NCBI GenBank assembly: GCA_963770315.1
Contig: CAVYPC010000002.1
Span: 2,356,001-2,420,000 of the forward strand
From: VRUE01 sp963770315
GTDB taxonomy: Bacteria > Actinomycetota > Thermoleophilia > Solirubrobacterales > 70-9
Direction: 5' to 3'
Length of the DNA: 64,000 bases
Position 1 is the stretch's first letter; each line of letters begins with the position of its first letter. Positions 45,932-56,164 of the stretch are shown piece after piece. The notes beneath the pieces were generated by a model. The model saw only the letters and a program-made list of their open reading frames with translations, was not told where the DNA came from and did not search any database. Made by a program: the position numbers and the translations under genes.

Positions 45932-47340
45932 CCGACCGCAGCGGAGGCCTCGCGCGCATCCATCTCGTCCGCGGGCGCAGGCTGCGAAACAGGTCGCATA
46001 GCGAGGGTCGCGGCGCCGGAGACGAGCGCGGCCAGCGCGGAGAAGAGATAGGCGCCGTCAGAGACCGAGAGCGCGTCGGCCAGGGAGGCCGGTTCGCCGA
46101 CCATCGCGACCAGGATCGCCGTGCCCAGCACCGCGCCGACCTGGCGGAAGGCGGCGTTGACGGCACTGGCGGTGGCAAAGCGGTCGATCGGCACATCGCG
46201 GACGGCGGCTGAGCTGAGGGTCGGGAAGGCGAGGCCGATGCCGATCCCGGTCAGCAACGCGCCCGGCAGCCAAAGGCCGAGCCAGTCGGGCTCGGCGCCG
46301 GCGGAGCGCAGGACCATCACCCCAGCGGCGAAGACGATCGTGCCGGGGACGATCACGGCGCGGTGTCCGAAGCGGTCGGCGAGGCGGCCGGCGGGCCCCG
46401 CGACCAGGGTGCTGGTGGCCGGGCCCGGCAAGGTTGCGGCGCCCGCCTGCAGGATCGTGTAGCCCCAGACCGAGGTGAGGAAGAGGACGTTGCCGAGGAT
46501 CAGCGAGAAGAAGGCGGCGGCGAAGAGCAGGGTGCCGAGGTTGCCGATGCGGAAGGAGCGGTGGGCGAAGAGCGCCGGCTCGACGATCGGGCGGGGATGG
46601 CTGCGACTGCGGACGACGACGACGCCGAGCAGAATCGCGGCAGTAGCGAAGGCGCCGAGGTTGCCGGTCGAGGTCCAGCCCCAGTCGTTGCCCTCGACGA
46701 TGCCGAGGGTGATCGCGGCAAGGCCGAGGGCGAGCATCGCGGCGCCCGGCAGGTCGGGTAGGCGACTGTCGACGAGCTGCGGCACCGGCAAGCGGCGGCG
46801 GCCGGCGAGCAGGATCGCGGCACCCAGCGGCAGGTTGACGAGGAAGACGAGGCGCCAATCGGCAGCCTCGACCAGCGCCCCGCCGAGCGTCGGCCCGACT
46901 GCGGCGGCGGCGGCCGCGGCGGCGCCCCAGAGCCCGACGCCGGCCGCCCGCCGCTCGACCGGGAAGCTGTCGAGGACGATCGCCAGCGAGGAAGGGAGGA
47001 TCAGCGCCGCGCCGACCCCCTGCAGGACGCGGAAGGCGATCAGCAGCTCGAGGCTGGGCGCCGCCGCGCAGAGCAGGCTGAAGCCGGTGAAGCTCGCGAT
47101 CCCGAGGAGGAAGACGCGCTTGTGGCCGAAGCGGTCGGCGAGGCCGCCGGCAGGGACCAGCAGCGCCGCGATCACGACGAAGTAGCCGTCGAGCACCCAG
47201 GAGAGGGCGTCGCGCCCCGAGCCGGCGAAGGAGGCCGAGATATCCGGGAAGGCGATGTTGACGATCGTCGTATCGAGGAAGGCGACGAAAGCGCCGGCGC
47301 AGGCGATCAGGACGGCCGCTCTATGTCCACGGTCATACAT
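45910..47340 (-). CDS. MFS multidrug efflux transporter (DHA2, 14 helices)
   Basis: A 476-residue membrane transporter with about 14 helices. FVAFLDTTIVNIAFPDIS is DHA2 motif D1-like, GGLADRFGHKRVFLLG is motif A, RVLQGVGAALILPSSLAIVL is motif B and GPTLGGALVEAADWRLVFLV is motif C. Such proteins export drugs or dyes by proton antiport. The ATG at 47340 (MYDRGHRAAVL) is chosen as it starts just before helix 1. It is divergent from a TetR gene only 18 bases away, and its start lies within their shared operator. The 3' end overlaps purL. Confidence 0.92.
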   Translation of the reverse strand: MYDRGHRAAVLIACAGAFVAFLDTTIVNIAFPDISASFAGSGRDALSWVLDGYFVVIAALLVPAGGLADRFGHKRVFLLGIASFTGFSLLCAAAPSLELLIAFRVLQGVGAALILPSSLAIVLDSFPVERRAAGVGLWGAAAAAAAAVGPTLGGALVEAADWRLVFLVNLPLGAAILLAGRRRLPVPQLVDSRLPDLPGAAMLALGLAAITLGIVEGNDWGWTSTGNLGAFATAAILLGVVVVRSRSHPRPIVEPALFAHRSFRIGNLGTLLFAAAFFSLILGNVLFLTSVWGYTILQAGAATLPGPATSTLVAGPAGRLADRFGHRAVIVPGTIVFAAGVMVLRSAGAEPDWLGLWLPGALLTGIGIGLAFPTLSSAAVRDVPIDRFATASAVNAAFRQVGAVLGTAILVAMVGEPASLADALSVSDGAYLFSALAALVSGAATLAMRPVSQPAPADEMDAREASAAVGYETAST

Positions 47341-47368
47341 CCGAGGTGCGACTATACTATGACCGTGG
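47327..47368. promoter_or_regulatory. TetR operator overlapping both divergent start codons
   Basis: CCACGGTCATA (47327-47337) and its exact complement TATGACCGTGG (47358-47368) are separated by 20 bases. The left arm covers codons 2-5 of the MFS gene and the right arm covers the TetR start. TATACT at 47353-47358 lies directly before the TetR ATG, so that mRNA may be leaderless. A bound TetR dimer or dimer pair would block both genes. Confidence 0.75.
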
Positions 47369-47991
47369 GCATAACGCGACTGGCGGATGCGAGAGCGATC
47401 GAACCGAAGGTTCGGGACGGGCGCGAGCGACTGCTCAACGGCGCCCGCAAGCTGCTCGCCGAGAAGGGCTACGCCGGCATGGAGCTGCGCGACGTGGCCG
47501 CGGTCGGCAAGGCGCCGCGCGGCTCGATCTACCACCACTTCCCCGGCGGCAAGCGCCAGCTCGCAGTCGAGGCGGCGGAACTGGAGGGCAGTGAGATCCG
47601 CATTGCGATCGAGCGCTCGCTCGAGGAGCGCGGGCTAGGTGAGACGCTGACCATGTTCGGCGAGATGTTCCGACGGCGGGTGAAGGACAAGCCCGAGCGG
47701 CTTGGCTGCCCGGTTGCCGCGGCCGCCCTCGCCCGGCCCGAGGACCCAGCCCTCGCCGCCGCCGCCACCGCCGCCTTCCGGAGCTGGGAAATGCCGATCG
47801 CGGCGGCGCTGCGCGACGAAGGCGTATCGGCCAGGGACGCCGAGATCTTCGCCGGGCTCGTCGTCTCGACGATCGAGGGCGCCCTGGTGCGCGCCCGCGC
47901 CGCCGGCGACGAGGCCCCGCTCGACTCGGCGGTCTCCGGCCTCCACCAAGCGCTCGAGAGCCTGCTCTCCCATCGACCTGTCAGTAGTTAG
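47359..47991 (+). CDS. TetR/AcrR-family repressor
   Basis: A 210-residue regulator. The N-terminal HTH reads RERLLNGARKLLAEKGYAGM, then ELRDVAAVGKAPRGSIYHHF, with the normal PGGKRQL ending. The C-terminal ~140 residues form the ligand domain, of the LmrA/YxaF type (RLGCPVAAAALARPEDPALA). It most likely represses the divergent efflux pump and itself, releasing DNA when a drug binds. The ATG at 47359 gives MTVGITRLADARAIE before the HTH. Confidence 0.92.
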   Translation: MTVGITRLADARAIEPKVRDGRERLLNGARKLLAEKGYAGMELRDVAAVGKAPRGSIYHHFPGGKRQLAVEAAELEGSEIRIAIERSLEERGLGETLTMFGEMFRRRVKDKPERLGCPVAAAALARPEDPALAAAATAAFRSWEMPIAAALRDEGVSARDAEIFAGLVVSTIEGALVRARAAGDEAPLDSAVSGLHQALESLLSHRPVSS

Positions 47992-48108
47992 CCCCCCGGT
48001 CAACTACCGGCACGTCCCAGGGGCCCGATCCGAGGCCGCTGCTACCCTGCCGGGGTAGGCAGTCTGCCTGCGCGTCACCTCCTTCTCCAACCCAAGGAAT
48101 ACGCGCTT

Positions 48109-49554
48109 TTGACTCCCTCCCAGGGGCAGCAGATAGATGGCGATTCGCCGCGCGAGGAATGCGGCGTCTTCGGCGTATACGCACCGGGGCACGATGTCGC
48201 CCGCCTTGCCTACTTCGGCCTCTACGCGCTCCAGCACCGCGGTCAGGAGTCGGCCGGGATCGCCACCTGCGAGGGCGGCCACATCACGACGATGCGCGAT
48301 TCCGGCCTCGTCTCCCAGGTCTTCGACGAGGAGAAGCTGCGAGCGCTGGAGGGCGACATGGCGATCGGTCACGTGCGCTACTCGACCACCGGCGGCGGCT
48401 CCTGGGAGAACGCGCAGCCGGTCTGGCGCGACGACGGCCGCGAGCTGGCCCTCGCCCACAACGGCAACCTGACCAACGCGGTCGAGCTCTGGGCCGAGCT
48501 GAAGGAGACCGGGATCGCCTTCCGCGGCACCTCCGACTCGGAGATCATCGCTGCGCTGATCTCCTCCAACGACGGCAAGTTCGTCGAGGACGCGGTCGCC
48601 GACGTGATGCCGCGGCTGCAGGGCGCCTACTCGACCGTGGTGATGACCAAGCGGGCGATCGTCGCCTTCCGCGATCCGCACGGCGTGCGACCGCTCTCGC
48701 TGGGGCGGCTGGGCGAGCGCTTCGTCGTCGCCTCGGAGAGCTGCGCCTTCGACATCGTCGGCGCCGAGCTGCTGCGCGAAGTGCACCCGGGCGAGATGGT
48801 CTCGCTGACCGAGCGAGGGCTGGAGACGCGCCAGGTGGTCAAGGCCGGGCGGCCGGCGCACTGTGTCTTCGAGCACATCTACTTCTCCCGCCCCGACAGC
48901 CGCCTCGAGGGCAAGGTGCTGCAGCAGGTGCGCGGCCGGATGGGCGAGATCCTCTGGCGCGAGGCTCCGGCCGAGGCCGACCTGGTGATCTCGGTGCCGG
49001 ACTCCGGCAACCCCGCCGCGGCGGGGTTCGCACGCGCCTCGGGGCTGCCCCGCGACGACGGCCTGATCAAGAATCGCTACGTCGCCCGCACCTTCATCCA
49101 GCCCGGCCAGGAGCTGCGCAAGCACGGGCTGCGGCTCAAGTTCAACCCGCTGCCGGAGATCGTCGCCGGCCAGCGGATCGTCGTCGTCGACGACTCGATC
49201 GTGCGCGGCAACACCACCCGCCAGATCGTCGGCATGCTGCGCGACGCCGGCGCCCGCGAGGTGCACCTGCGGATCTCGGCGCCGCCGATCCGCAACCCCT
49301 GCCACTACGGCGTCGACATGTCGACCCGCGAGGAGATGATCGCCCACGAGCGGACGATCGAGGAGATCGCCGACGAGCTCGGCGCCGACTCGCTCGCCTA
49401 CCTCTCGATGGAGGGCGTCTACGAGGCGATCGGCACCCCGCCCGAGGACCACTGCGACGCCTGCTTCACCGGCCGCTACCCCCTCGGCGACCCCGAGGAC
49501 GCGAACGGCAAGTTCGCGCTAGAGGATGTCGCCGTCGTGCCCGCGGGCCCCTGA
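48109..49554 (+). CDS. purF: Amidophosphoribosyltransferase
   Basis: A 481-residue enzyme for the first committed step of purine synthesis, PRPP plus glutamine to phosphoribosylamine. It begins at a TTG with a 17-residue propeptide, then the catalytic Cys18 in ECGVFGVYAPG; YALQHRGQESAGIAT follows. VVVDDSIVRGNTTRQIVGML is the PRPP loop. Cys residues in HCVFEHIYF, NPCHYGVDM and CDACFTGRYP suggest the 4Fe-4S form found in Gram-positive bacteria. The upstream gap has a CTACCCTGCCGGGGTAG hairpin at about 48042-48058. Confidence 0.95.
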   Translation: MTPSQGQQIDGDSPREECGVFGVYAPGHDVARLAYFGLYALQHRGQESAGIATCEGGHITTMRDSGLVSQVFDEEKLRALEGDMAIGHVRYSTTGGGSWENAQPVWRDDGRELALAHNGNLTNAVELWAELKETGIAFRGTSDSEIIAALISSNDGKFVEDAVADVMPRLQGAYSTVVMTKRAIVAFRDPHGVRPLSLGRLGERFVVASESCAFDIVGAELLREVHPGEMVSLTERGLETRQVVKAGRPAHCVFEHIYFSRPDSRLEGKVLQQVRGRMGEILWREAPAEADLVISVPDSGNPAAAGFARASGLPRDDGLIKNRYVARTFIQPGQELRKHGLRLKFNPLPEIVAGQRIVVVDDSIVRGNTTRQIVGMLRDAGAREVHLRISAPPIRNPCHYGVDMSTREEMIAHERTIEEIADELGADSLAYLSMEGVYEAIGTPPEDHCDACFTGRYPLGDPEDANGKFALEDVAVVPAGP

Positions 49555-49668
49555 GGCCGATCCGGCAGGGCTTTCACTTAACTTTTTCCGAAGACAGGCT
49601 GCGGCCGTCCGAGATTGTCGCCGCGGAAAAAGTACAAGACGTTTCAGCCCTACCGGATCGGCCTCAGG
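49550..49668. terminator. Composite double inverted repeat between purF and a convergent gene
   Basis: Outer 23-base arms (49550-49572 with 49646-49668, one difference that can form a wobble) enclose an inner perfect 10-base pair, ACTTTTTCCG (49581-49590) with CGGAAAAAGT (49624-49633). It overlaps the last codons of purF and of the convergent nitronate monooxygenase gene. The two-arm plan and size match the element at 17977-18097, also between convergent genes. Confidence 0.6.
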
Positions 49669-50623
49669 GCGTCAGGGCGCTGACGAGCTCCGCTGCGGGG
49701 CGAACCTCGCCGACGCGAGCTACCGTCTGGCCGGCATAGAGGGGGCCGGCGTCGAGCAGGGTGACGGGACCGTCGTCGGTCGGACCTTGGGGCGTAAGCA
49801 TCCGGCTCGTCGGGCGCTGGGCGCGGATCAGGCGGCGTTGGATCGAGGTGGGGGTGAAGCGGGCGCCGGGGGCGGAGAGGCGATTGAGGGCTCGGTTCAG
49901 GGTGGGGACGTGCCCATTGCCGCCGAGGTGATGTTCGGTGGCGGCGTTCGGGATCACCCGGTGGGGCGCGGGCCAGGAGAGGCCGAAGAGCTCGGTGAGG
50001 ATCGTCTCGTCTGCCTTCAACAAGCGCTGCTTGTACTCAGGATGCGCGCGACTCTCGTCGGAGAGCAGGAAGCGCGTTCCGGCGACGACGGCGCTTGCCC
50101 CCGCCTCGAGCGCTTGGCGAACGTCCCCGCGCTCGGCGATCCCACCGGCGAGGAGCAGCGGGTAGTCGGGCGGCAGTGCGGCCCTGACGCGCTCGAGCAG
50201 CTCCAGGGCGGGATCGCCCCCCCGCACGTGGCCACCCGCCTCGACCCCCTGGACGATCGCGGCGTCGGCACCGGCGGCGTGGGCCGCGCGCGCCTCGGCG
50301 ACCGAACCGCACTGGTGCATCCAGCTGCCGCCGGTGCGGCGCCGCGGCTTGCCCCAGAAGGTGACGACCACGTCCGCCGCGGCGGCGGCCTCGAACCAGC
50401 TCCGCCGGGCAAGGGGAAGCAGCAGGTTCACCGCGATCGGCCGATCGGTCAGCGCCCGCGCGGCGGCCAGCTCACGCTCGATCGCCTCCGGGCCGCCAAC
50501 CGCGATCGTCCCCAGCCCGCCGGCCTCGGAGACGGCCGCCGCCAGCTCATGTCGGCTGATCCCCCCGCCCATGCCGGCCTGGACGACCGGGGTCGAGATG
50601 CCGAGACGGTCGAGGAATGTCAC
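49664..50623 (-). CDS. Nitronate monooxygenase / 2-nitropropane dioxygenase-like flavoprotein
   Basis: A 319-residue TIM-barrel FMN protein. TPVVQAGMGGGISRHELAAA is the N-terminal FMN loop, GADAAIVQGVEAGGHVRGGD holds the family His (GGH) used as the active-site base, and PLLLAGGIAERGDVRQALEA is the phosphate-binding end. Members oxidise nitronates such as propionate 3-nitronate; some act as enoyl reductases. It is oriented against purF and divergent from purN, with no pathway link visible. Confidence 0.85.
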   Translation of the reverse strand: MTFLDRLGISTPVVQAGMGGGISRHELAAAVSEAGGLGTIAVGGPEAIERELAAARALTDRPIAVNLLLPLARRSWFEAAAAADVVVTFWGKPRRRTGGSWMHQCGSVAEARAAHAAGADAAIVQGVEAGGHVRGGDPALELLERVRAALPPDYPLLLAGGIAERGDVRQALEAGASAVVAGTRFLLSDESRAHPEYKQRLLKADETILTELFGLSWPAPHRVIPNAATEHHLGGNGHVPTLNRALNRLSAPGARFTPTSIQRRLIRAQRPTSRMLTPQGPTDDGPVTLLDAGPLYAGQTVARVGEVRPAAELVSALTP

Positions 50624-50651
50624 GCCGCGATCTTAGGCCGATAATGCCACG

Positions 50652-51264
50652 GTGGCAGACGCGTTCAAGCTCGTTGTCCTGGCTTCTGGGGCAGGAACCA
50701 ACCTACAGGCAATCCTCGACACGCTGCACGGGCGCGAGGGGATCGAGGTTGCCGGGGTGGGCTCCGACAAGCCCGGCGCGCGGGCGCTGGATCGGGCTCG
50801 CGAGGCCGGCATAGAGACCGCCGTCTTCCCCCGCGAGGAATACGCCGGCCGCGAGGCCCGCGACGGGGCGATGGCGGCGTGGATCGAGGCGCTGAGCGCC
50901 GACCTCGTCGTCCTCGCCGGCTACATGCAGTTGCTCTCCCCCGCCTTCGTCGCCCGTTTCCGCAATCGCGTCGTCAATATCCACCCGGCGCTGCTGCCCG
51001 CCTTCCCCGGCCTCGACGCGATCGGCCAGGCGCTCGCGGCCGGAGTCGAGACGACCGGGGTGACGGTCCACTTCGTCGACGAGGGAGTCGACACCGGGCC
51101 GTCGATCGTGCAGCGCGAGGTGGTGGTGCCACCGGATCGCGATCGGGGGCGGCTCGAGGAGGCGATCCACGCGGTCGAGCACGAGCTCTACCCGGAGGCG
51201 ATCCGCATGATCGCGAGGGGCATGGTTAGGATCGACGCAGACGACCCGCGGGTCGTCGTAACCG

Positions 51265-51272
<8 letters not shown>
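50652..51272 (+). CDS. purN: Phosphoribosylglycinamide formyltransferase
   Basis: A 206-residue enzyme adding a formyl group from 10-formyl-THF to GAR. VVLASGAGTNLQAILDTLHG is the GAR loop, and RVVNIHPALLPAFPGLDAIG contains the catalytic Asn and His (NIHP). TTGVTVHFVDEGVDTGPSIV carries the catalytic Asp. The usual Ser in HPSLLP is Ala here, and GLHA is GLDA. It starts at a GTG and overlaps purH by eight bases. Confidence 0.94.
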
Positions 51273-52881
<1,609 letters not shown>

Positions 52882-53127
52882 AGCGCCCCATGGCTGGCGG
52901 CTGGATCCCCCGGCGCTCCTGGGCGGCTTGCCGCTGCTTGGGTTTTGGTTTTACGCCCATGACCCAGGTTTTTGGGGGCCAAACCTTGACGGGGACGTTT
53001 TTTGGGCTCTATTCTGCTTTAGGCTACGGCTGAGTAGTCATTAGGAACCCAAAAATCCTCTAGGAGCTATGGCGAGGGCAGAGAACCGAGCGGTTCCCTG
53101 GACGCTGGCAGCGAGAAAGGTGCGAGC

Positions 53128-54666
53128 TTGAGCAAAGCGATCGACATCACCCCCGATGTCTCTCTTCTGAAGAAGTCCGGGGAGGTCAACTACAAGATCC
53201 CGCAGGCGCTGGCAGAGCTCGTCGACAACGCGATCGACGCGCTGGTCCGCCGGCAGAAGCTCAGCGTCGAGTTGACGCTGGGGCAGAAGAGCGGCGAGAA
53301 GCGCATCGTCATCCACGACGATGCGGAAGGCATGTCCTCCGAGGACGCGGCCAAGGCGATGGTGATGGCGTACTCGGGCAAGGGCGCCGGGTTGATCGGG
53401 GAGTTCGGCCTCGGCATGAAGACCGCGTGTTCGTTTCTGGGATCGAAATTCGAGATCGTCACCGCAACCAAGGGCGCGAAGAAAGCGTTCCGCCTCATCT
53501 ACGACGAGGAGGAGTTCATCAAGAGGGGCGACTGGACGATCGAGATGGACGAGGTGAAGAAGCCGTTTTCACACGGCACTCGAATCGAGATCGACGAGTT
53601 GAAGGTGAATCTGTACGCCGGGGTCAAAGACGCCGTGCTTCAGAACTTCAGCAAGACTTTCAAGCACTTCGTCGCCTCGGGGTCGGTCGAGATTTTGATC
53701 AACGGCGATCCGGTGGTCCCCCACGTTGCCGACACGATGCGTAACTACGACACCGAGCTGCGATTCGACGTCGGGGGGAAAGAGGTTCGCGGCTGGGTCA
53801 GCCTCGCAACCAGGGGCTCGGGCAAGGGTCGGTATGGATTCGATCTGGTGCGGCACAGCCGCGTCCTGGCCGAGCACCAGAAGATCGGCTTCAGCGCGGC
53901 GCCCGGCACCACCCGCGTCGTCGGCGAGCTCCACCTGGACGACTTCCCGGTCGTCAACAACAAGACGGACTTCCGCCGCGACACCGAAGAGTGGCACGCG
54001 CTGATCCGCGAGCTGCAAAAGCGCCTCGTCGACATCGCCCGCGAGTCCCGTCGCCTCGCCAATCCCGGCGCCGCCAAGCTCGAGCCCAAGGACGCGGCCG
54101 AGCTGCAGGAGCACGTCGAGAAGGTCCAGGAGGCCTTGAAAAGCGACGACCTCCAAGGCGACCTCGACCGGCGGGCGCTCGACTCCGAGCTGGACGACGA
54201 ATTCGCCGACGGCCCGCTGCCCTTCAAGCTGCCGGATGCCGACGCCGAGATGCTCGACTCGGGCGGGGGCGGCAGGGACGGGATGCGCGAGCTTGACACG
54301 GTCAAGCAGCACCGGCTAAACCGGGTGAAGACTCAGCTTCGCAACCTCACCATCAGCCACACAGTGGCGCGGCTGGGGAAAGGGTCGCTGTACAAGATAT
54401 GGGAGGTGCAGGGAGTAGGGGTGAGAAAGCAGCTCGCGGTCACCACCAATTCCGATCACCCGATGTACATGGCCATGCAGGACAGCTTCATGCTGTGGAT
54501 CAAACACAACATCATCGAGGCGGTGGCGGAGTTCTTCACCGACGAGGCGGGCCAAACCGACGCGATGCTCCTGGTCAAGTCCGACATCCTCAAGCACATC
54601 AGCAAGATGGAGATCGAGGAGGACGAGGACGAGGCGGGCCTCGCTCCGACCGAGGCGGTCGTGTAG
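53128..54666 (+). CDS. GHKL (MORC/HSP90-like) ATPase domain protein
   Basis: A 512-residue protein starting at a TTG. The N-terminal ATPase has the N-box IPQALAELVDNAIDAL, IHDDAEGMSSEDA (motif I, with Ala where D-x-G-x-G has Gly), and the lid GLIGEFGLGMKTACSF. This order, with a following S5-like domain up to residue ~300, resembles MORC and MutL-type GHKL ATPases. Residues ~325-400 are charged and helical, and the C-terminal ~110 residues form a separate alpha/beta domain with an acidic end. It has no signal peptide. Bacterial MORC-like ATPases occur beside restriction or defence genes; here it is solitary beside a tRNA scar. Confidence 0.78.
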   Translation: MSKAIDITPDVSLLKKSGEVNYKIPQALAELVDNAIDALVRRQKLSVELTLGQKSGEKRIVIHDDAEGMSSEDAAKAMVMAYSGKGAGLIGEFGLGMKTACSFLGSKFEIVTATKGAKKAFRLIYDEEEFIKRGDWTIEMDEVKKPFSHGTRIEIDELKVNLYAGVKDAVLQNFSKTFKHFVASGSVEILINGDPVVPHVADTMRNYDTELRFDVGGKEVRGWVSLATRGSGKGRYGFDLVRHSRVLAEHQKIGFSAAPGTTRVVGELHLDDFPVVNNKTDFRRDTEEWHALIRELQKRLVDIARESRRLANPGAAKLEPKDAAELQEHVEKVQEALKSDDLQGDLDRRALDSELDDEFADGPLPFKLPDADAEMLDSGGGGRDGMRELDTVKQHRLNRVKTQLRNLTISHTVARLGKGSLYKIWEVQGVGVRKQLAVTTNSDHPMYMAMQDSFMLWIKHNIIEAVAEFFTDEAGQTDAMLLVKSDILKHISKMEIEEDEDEAGLAPTEAVV

Positions 54667-54673
54667 GCGGCGA

Positions 54674-54715
54674 TGCGCCCGGCGGGATTCGAACCCGCGC
54701 CGCGCGGTTAAAAGG
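54674..54715 (-). pseudogene. tRNA-Lys 3'-half remnant (left copy)
   Basis: On the minus strand: anticodon loop CTTTTAA (Lys), CCGC, T-arm GCGGG-TTCGAAT-CCCGC, acceptor strand CGGGCGC and A. No 5' half lies upstream; the GNAT gene's stop codon comes instead. It matches the copy at 59484 in the same orientation with only a few differences, forming a direct repeat 4.8 kb apart. Tyrosine recombinases commonly cross over in this part of tRNA genes. Confidence 0.7.
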
Positions 54716-54719
54716 AGCT

Positions 54720-55238
54720 CTATCGCCCATAGCCGGCCTCGTTGAGCTCGGCCAGCGTGACCATCAGGCTCTGCGGCGCCTCACTGAGACTGCGGAAGCC
54801 GAAACGTTCGTAAAAGCTCACAGCATTGGGATTGATGGCGTGAACGACCACCGCCCGCACGGCCACCTCCTGTGCAGCTCGACATATCCGCCCGAGGGCA
54901 TCGTTGAGCAGGGAAGCGCCAAGCCCCTGTCCCTGACTGCCCTCATCCACGGCGAGGCGAGCGAGGATCGCCACCGGAATTGGGAAGTGCCGCGAGAGGC
55001 CCTTGCGCACCGCCTTGGTTGCCTCGACATGCTCGAGCTGGCCGACTATGAGCGTGTAATAGCCGCGTACCGTGCCTTGCTCGTCGGTTGCAACAAAGGT
55101 GCGGGTCGCATCGCGTCGCTCTCCCTGGCCTACGTAACGGTGGAGCCAACGATCGAGTGACTCCTCGCCGCAGGCAAAGCTCGCCACCTCGTGAGCCGCA
55201 GGGTCGTAGCGCTCGGTGAGCGCGGCCGCTTTGCTCAC
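54720..55238 (-). CDS. GNAT-fold toxin (TacT-like)
   Basis: A 172-residue acetyltransferase. FACGEESLDRWLHRYVGQ is the typical TacT/AtaT-type N-terminus, ILARLAVDEGSQGQGLGASL carries the acetyl-CoA loop (Q-G-x-G-L-G), and NAVSFYERFGFRSL is the C-terminal GNAT motif. Paired with a DUF1778 antitoxin overlapping by four bases, it should be a type II toxin that acetylates the amino group of charged tRNAs and halts translation. The stop codon lies five bases from the tRNA-Lys remnant. Confidence 0.9.
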   Translation of the reverse strand: MSKAAALTERYDPAAHEVASFACGEESLDRWLHRYVGQGERRDATRTFVATDEQGTVRGYYTLIVGQLEHVEATKAVRKGLSRHFPIPVAILARLAVDEGSQGQGLGASLLNDALGRICRAAQEVAVRAVVVHAINPNAVSFYERFGFRSLSEAPQSLMVTLAELNEAGYGR

Positions 55239-55504
55239 GCGCGGCGGCGGAGATCTTCGAGCCGGGCGACCGTGCCCTCGTCGGGCCGCTCGAGCGCCTC
55301 GAGGAAGCGCGTCGCCTCCATCTCGCTGAGTGCGATGGCGCGCCGGTCGGCCAGCACCTCCTGTGCCCGCGCCTGAGCGGCGCGGCGGAAGAAGTCGCTC
55401 AGGCTCTCGCCCAGCGCCGAGGCGGCAGCAGCGTCGAGCTGGCGCTCCTCGTCACTCAGCCGGACTTCGATCCGGCGGGTCTTCGGGCTTGTGGTTGGCT
55501 CCAT
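55235..55504 (-). CDS. DUF1778 ribbon-helix-helix antitoxin (TacA-like)
   Basis: An 89-residue protein. RRIEVRLSDEERQLDAAAAS followed by LGESLSDFFRRAA is the RHH DNA-binding domain, and the C-terminal arm (ALSEMEATRFLEALERPDEG) is the toxin-neutralising segment of DUF1778 antitoxins. It precedes and overlaps the toxin gene by ATGA. The complex normally represses its own promoter. Confidence 0.9.
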   Translation of the reverse strand: MEPTTSPKTRRIEVRLSDEERQLDAAAASALGESLSDFFRRAAQARAQEVLADRRAIALSEMEATRFLEALERPDEGTVARLEDLRRRA

Positions 55505-55529
55505 GACCGGACATTGTACGGGAAGGTCA
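55504..55529 (-). promoter_or_regulatory. Promoter and likely operator of the toxin-antitoxin pair
   Basis: On the minus strand a TACAAT -10-like box (55513-55518) lies about eight bases upstream of the antitoxin ATG. It is flanked by GGTCA/TGACC half-sites (55525-55529 and 55504-55508). This layout suits autorepression by the antitoxin. The half-sites are short, so the operator call is tentative. Confidence 0.4.
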
Positions 55530-55552
55530 GTGGCCTCAGCCGCAGCGTCACA

Positions 55553-56113
55553 TCAGGGTGTAGTCCCCTCGCGCCGCAGCAGGTGGACGCTCCACCCCAG
55601 CGCGAGCATCCCTAGCCCGTTGAAGATGAATCCGAGCCCGACCAAGAGCGCCAGGGTGCCGAAACCGATGTCCGGGTTGGCGACGATCACGACGCCCGCG
55701 ATCACCTCGATGATTCCCGCCAGGGCATGCCACGCGCGGTTCTCGTACTCCTCGAATGCGGTTGCGAAGCGAATCACGCCGACGGCAATCAGCCAGATCC
55801 CGATCAGCAGGGCGACCGCGGCGACGCCTCCGATGGGGTGGCGAATCAGGAGGACCCCGACTATCGCGCTGAGGACTCCGATCAGGGCGACCAGACCGCG
55901 GTTGGGAGTGCTCCGCATGGCCGAGTCGACCAGCTCCAGGATGCCGTCGAGCAGCAAGAAGATTCCGGCGATGACGGCCAGCGTCGACAGGCTTTCGCTC
56001 GGCTTGAACAGAATGATCACCCCCGCGACCATGCTGAGCACACCGACTATCCCGAGCAGCCACCAACCACCCGGGTACTGCTTCGCCTCGGCACCGCTGA
56101 TGTGATCAGTCAT
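55553..56113 (-). CDS. HdeD/DUF308-family membrane protein
   Basis: A 186-residue protein with six hydrophobic helices in three hairpin pairs. WLLGIVGVLSMVAGVIILFK, LAVIAGIFLLLDGILELVDS and LIGVLSAIVGVLLIRHPIGG show the repeated G-x2-x-G pattern of DUF308. E. coli HdeD protects against acid at high cell density; in actinobacteria its role is unproven. The gene lies in the block between the tRNA-Lys fragments. Confidence 0.85.
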   Translation of the reverse strand: MTDHISGAEAKQYPGGWWLLGIVGVLSMVAGVIILFKPSESLSTLAVIAGIFLLLDGILELVDSAMRSTPNRGLVALIGVLSAIVGVLLIRHPIGGVAAVALLIGIWLIAVGVIRFATAFEEYENRAWHALAGIIEVIAGVVIVANPDIGFGTLALLVGLGFIFNGLGMLALGWSVHLLRREGTTP

Positions 56114-56164
56114 CGCTGGCTCCTCGATCGTGTGTACGGCGAGTTGAGTTCCGATTGTCTCCGG

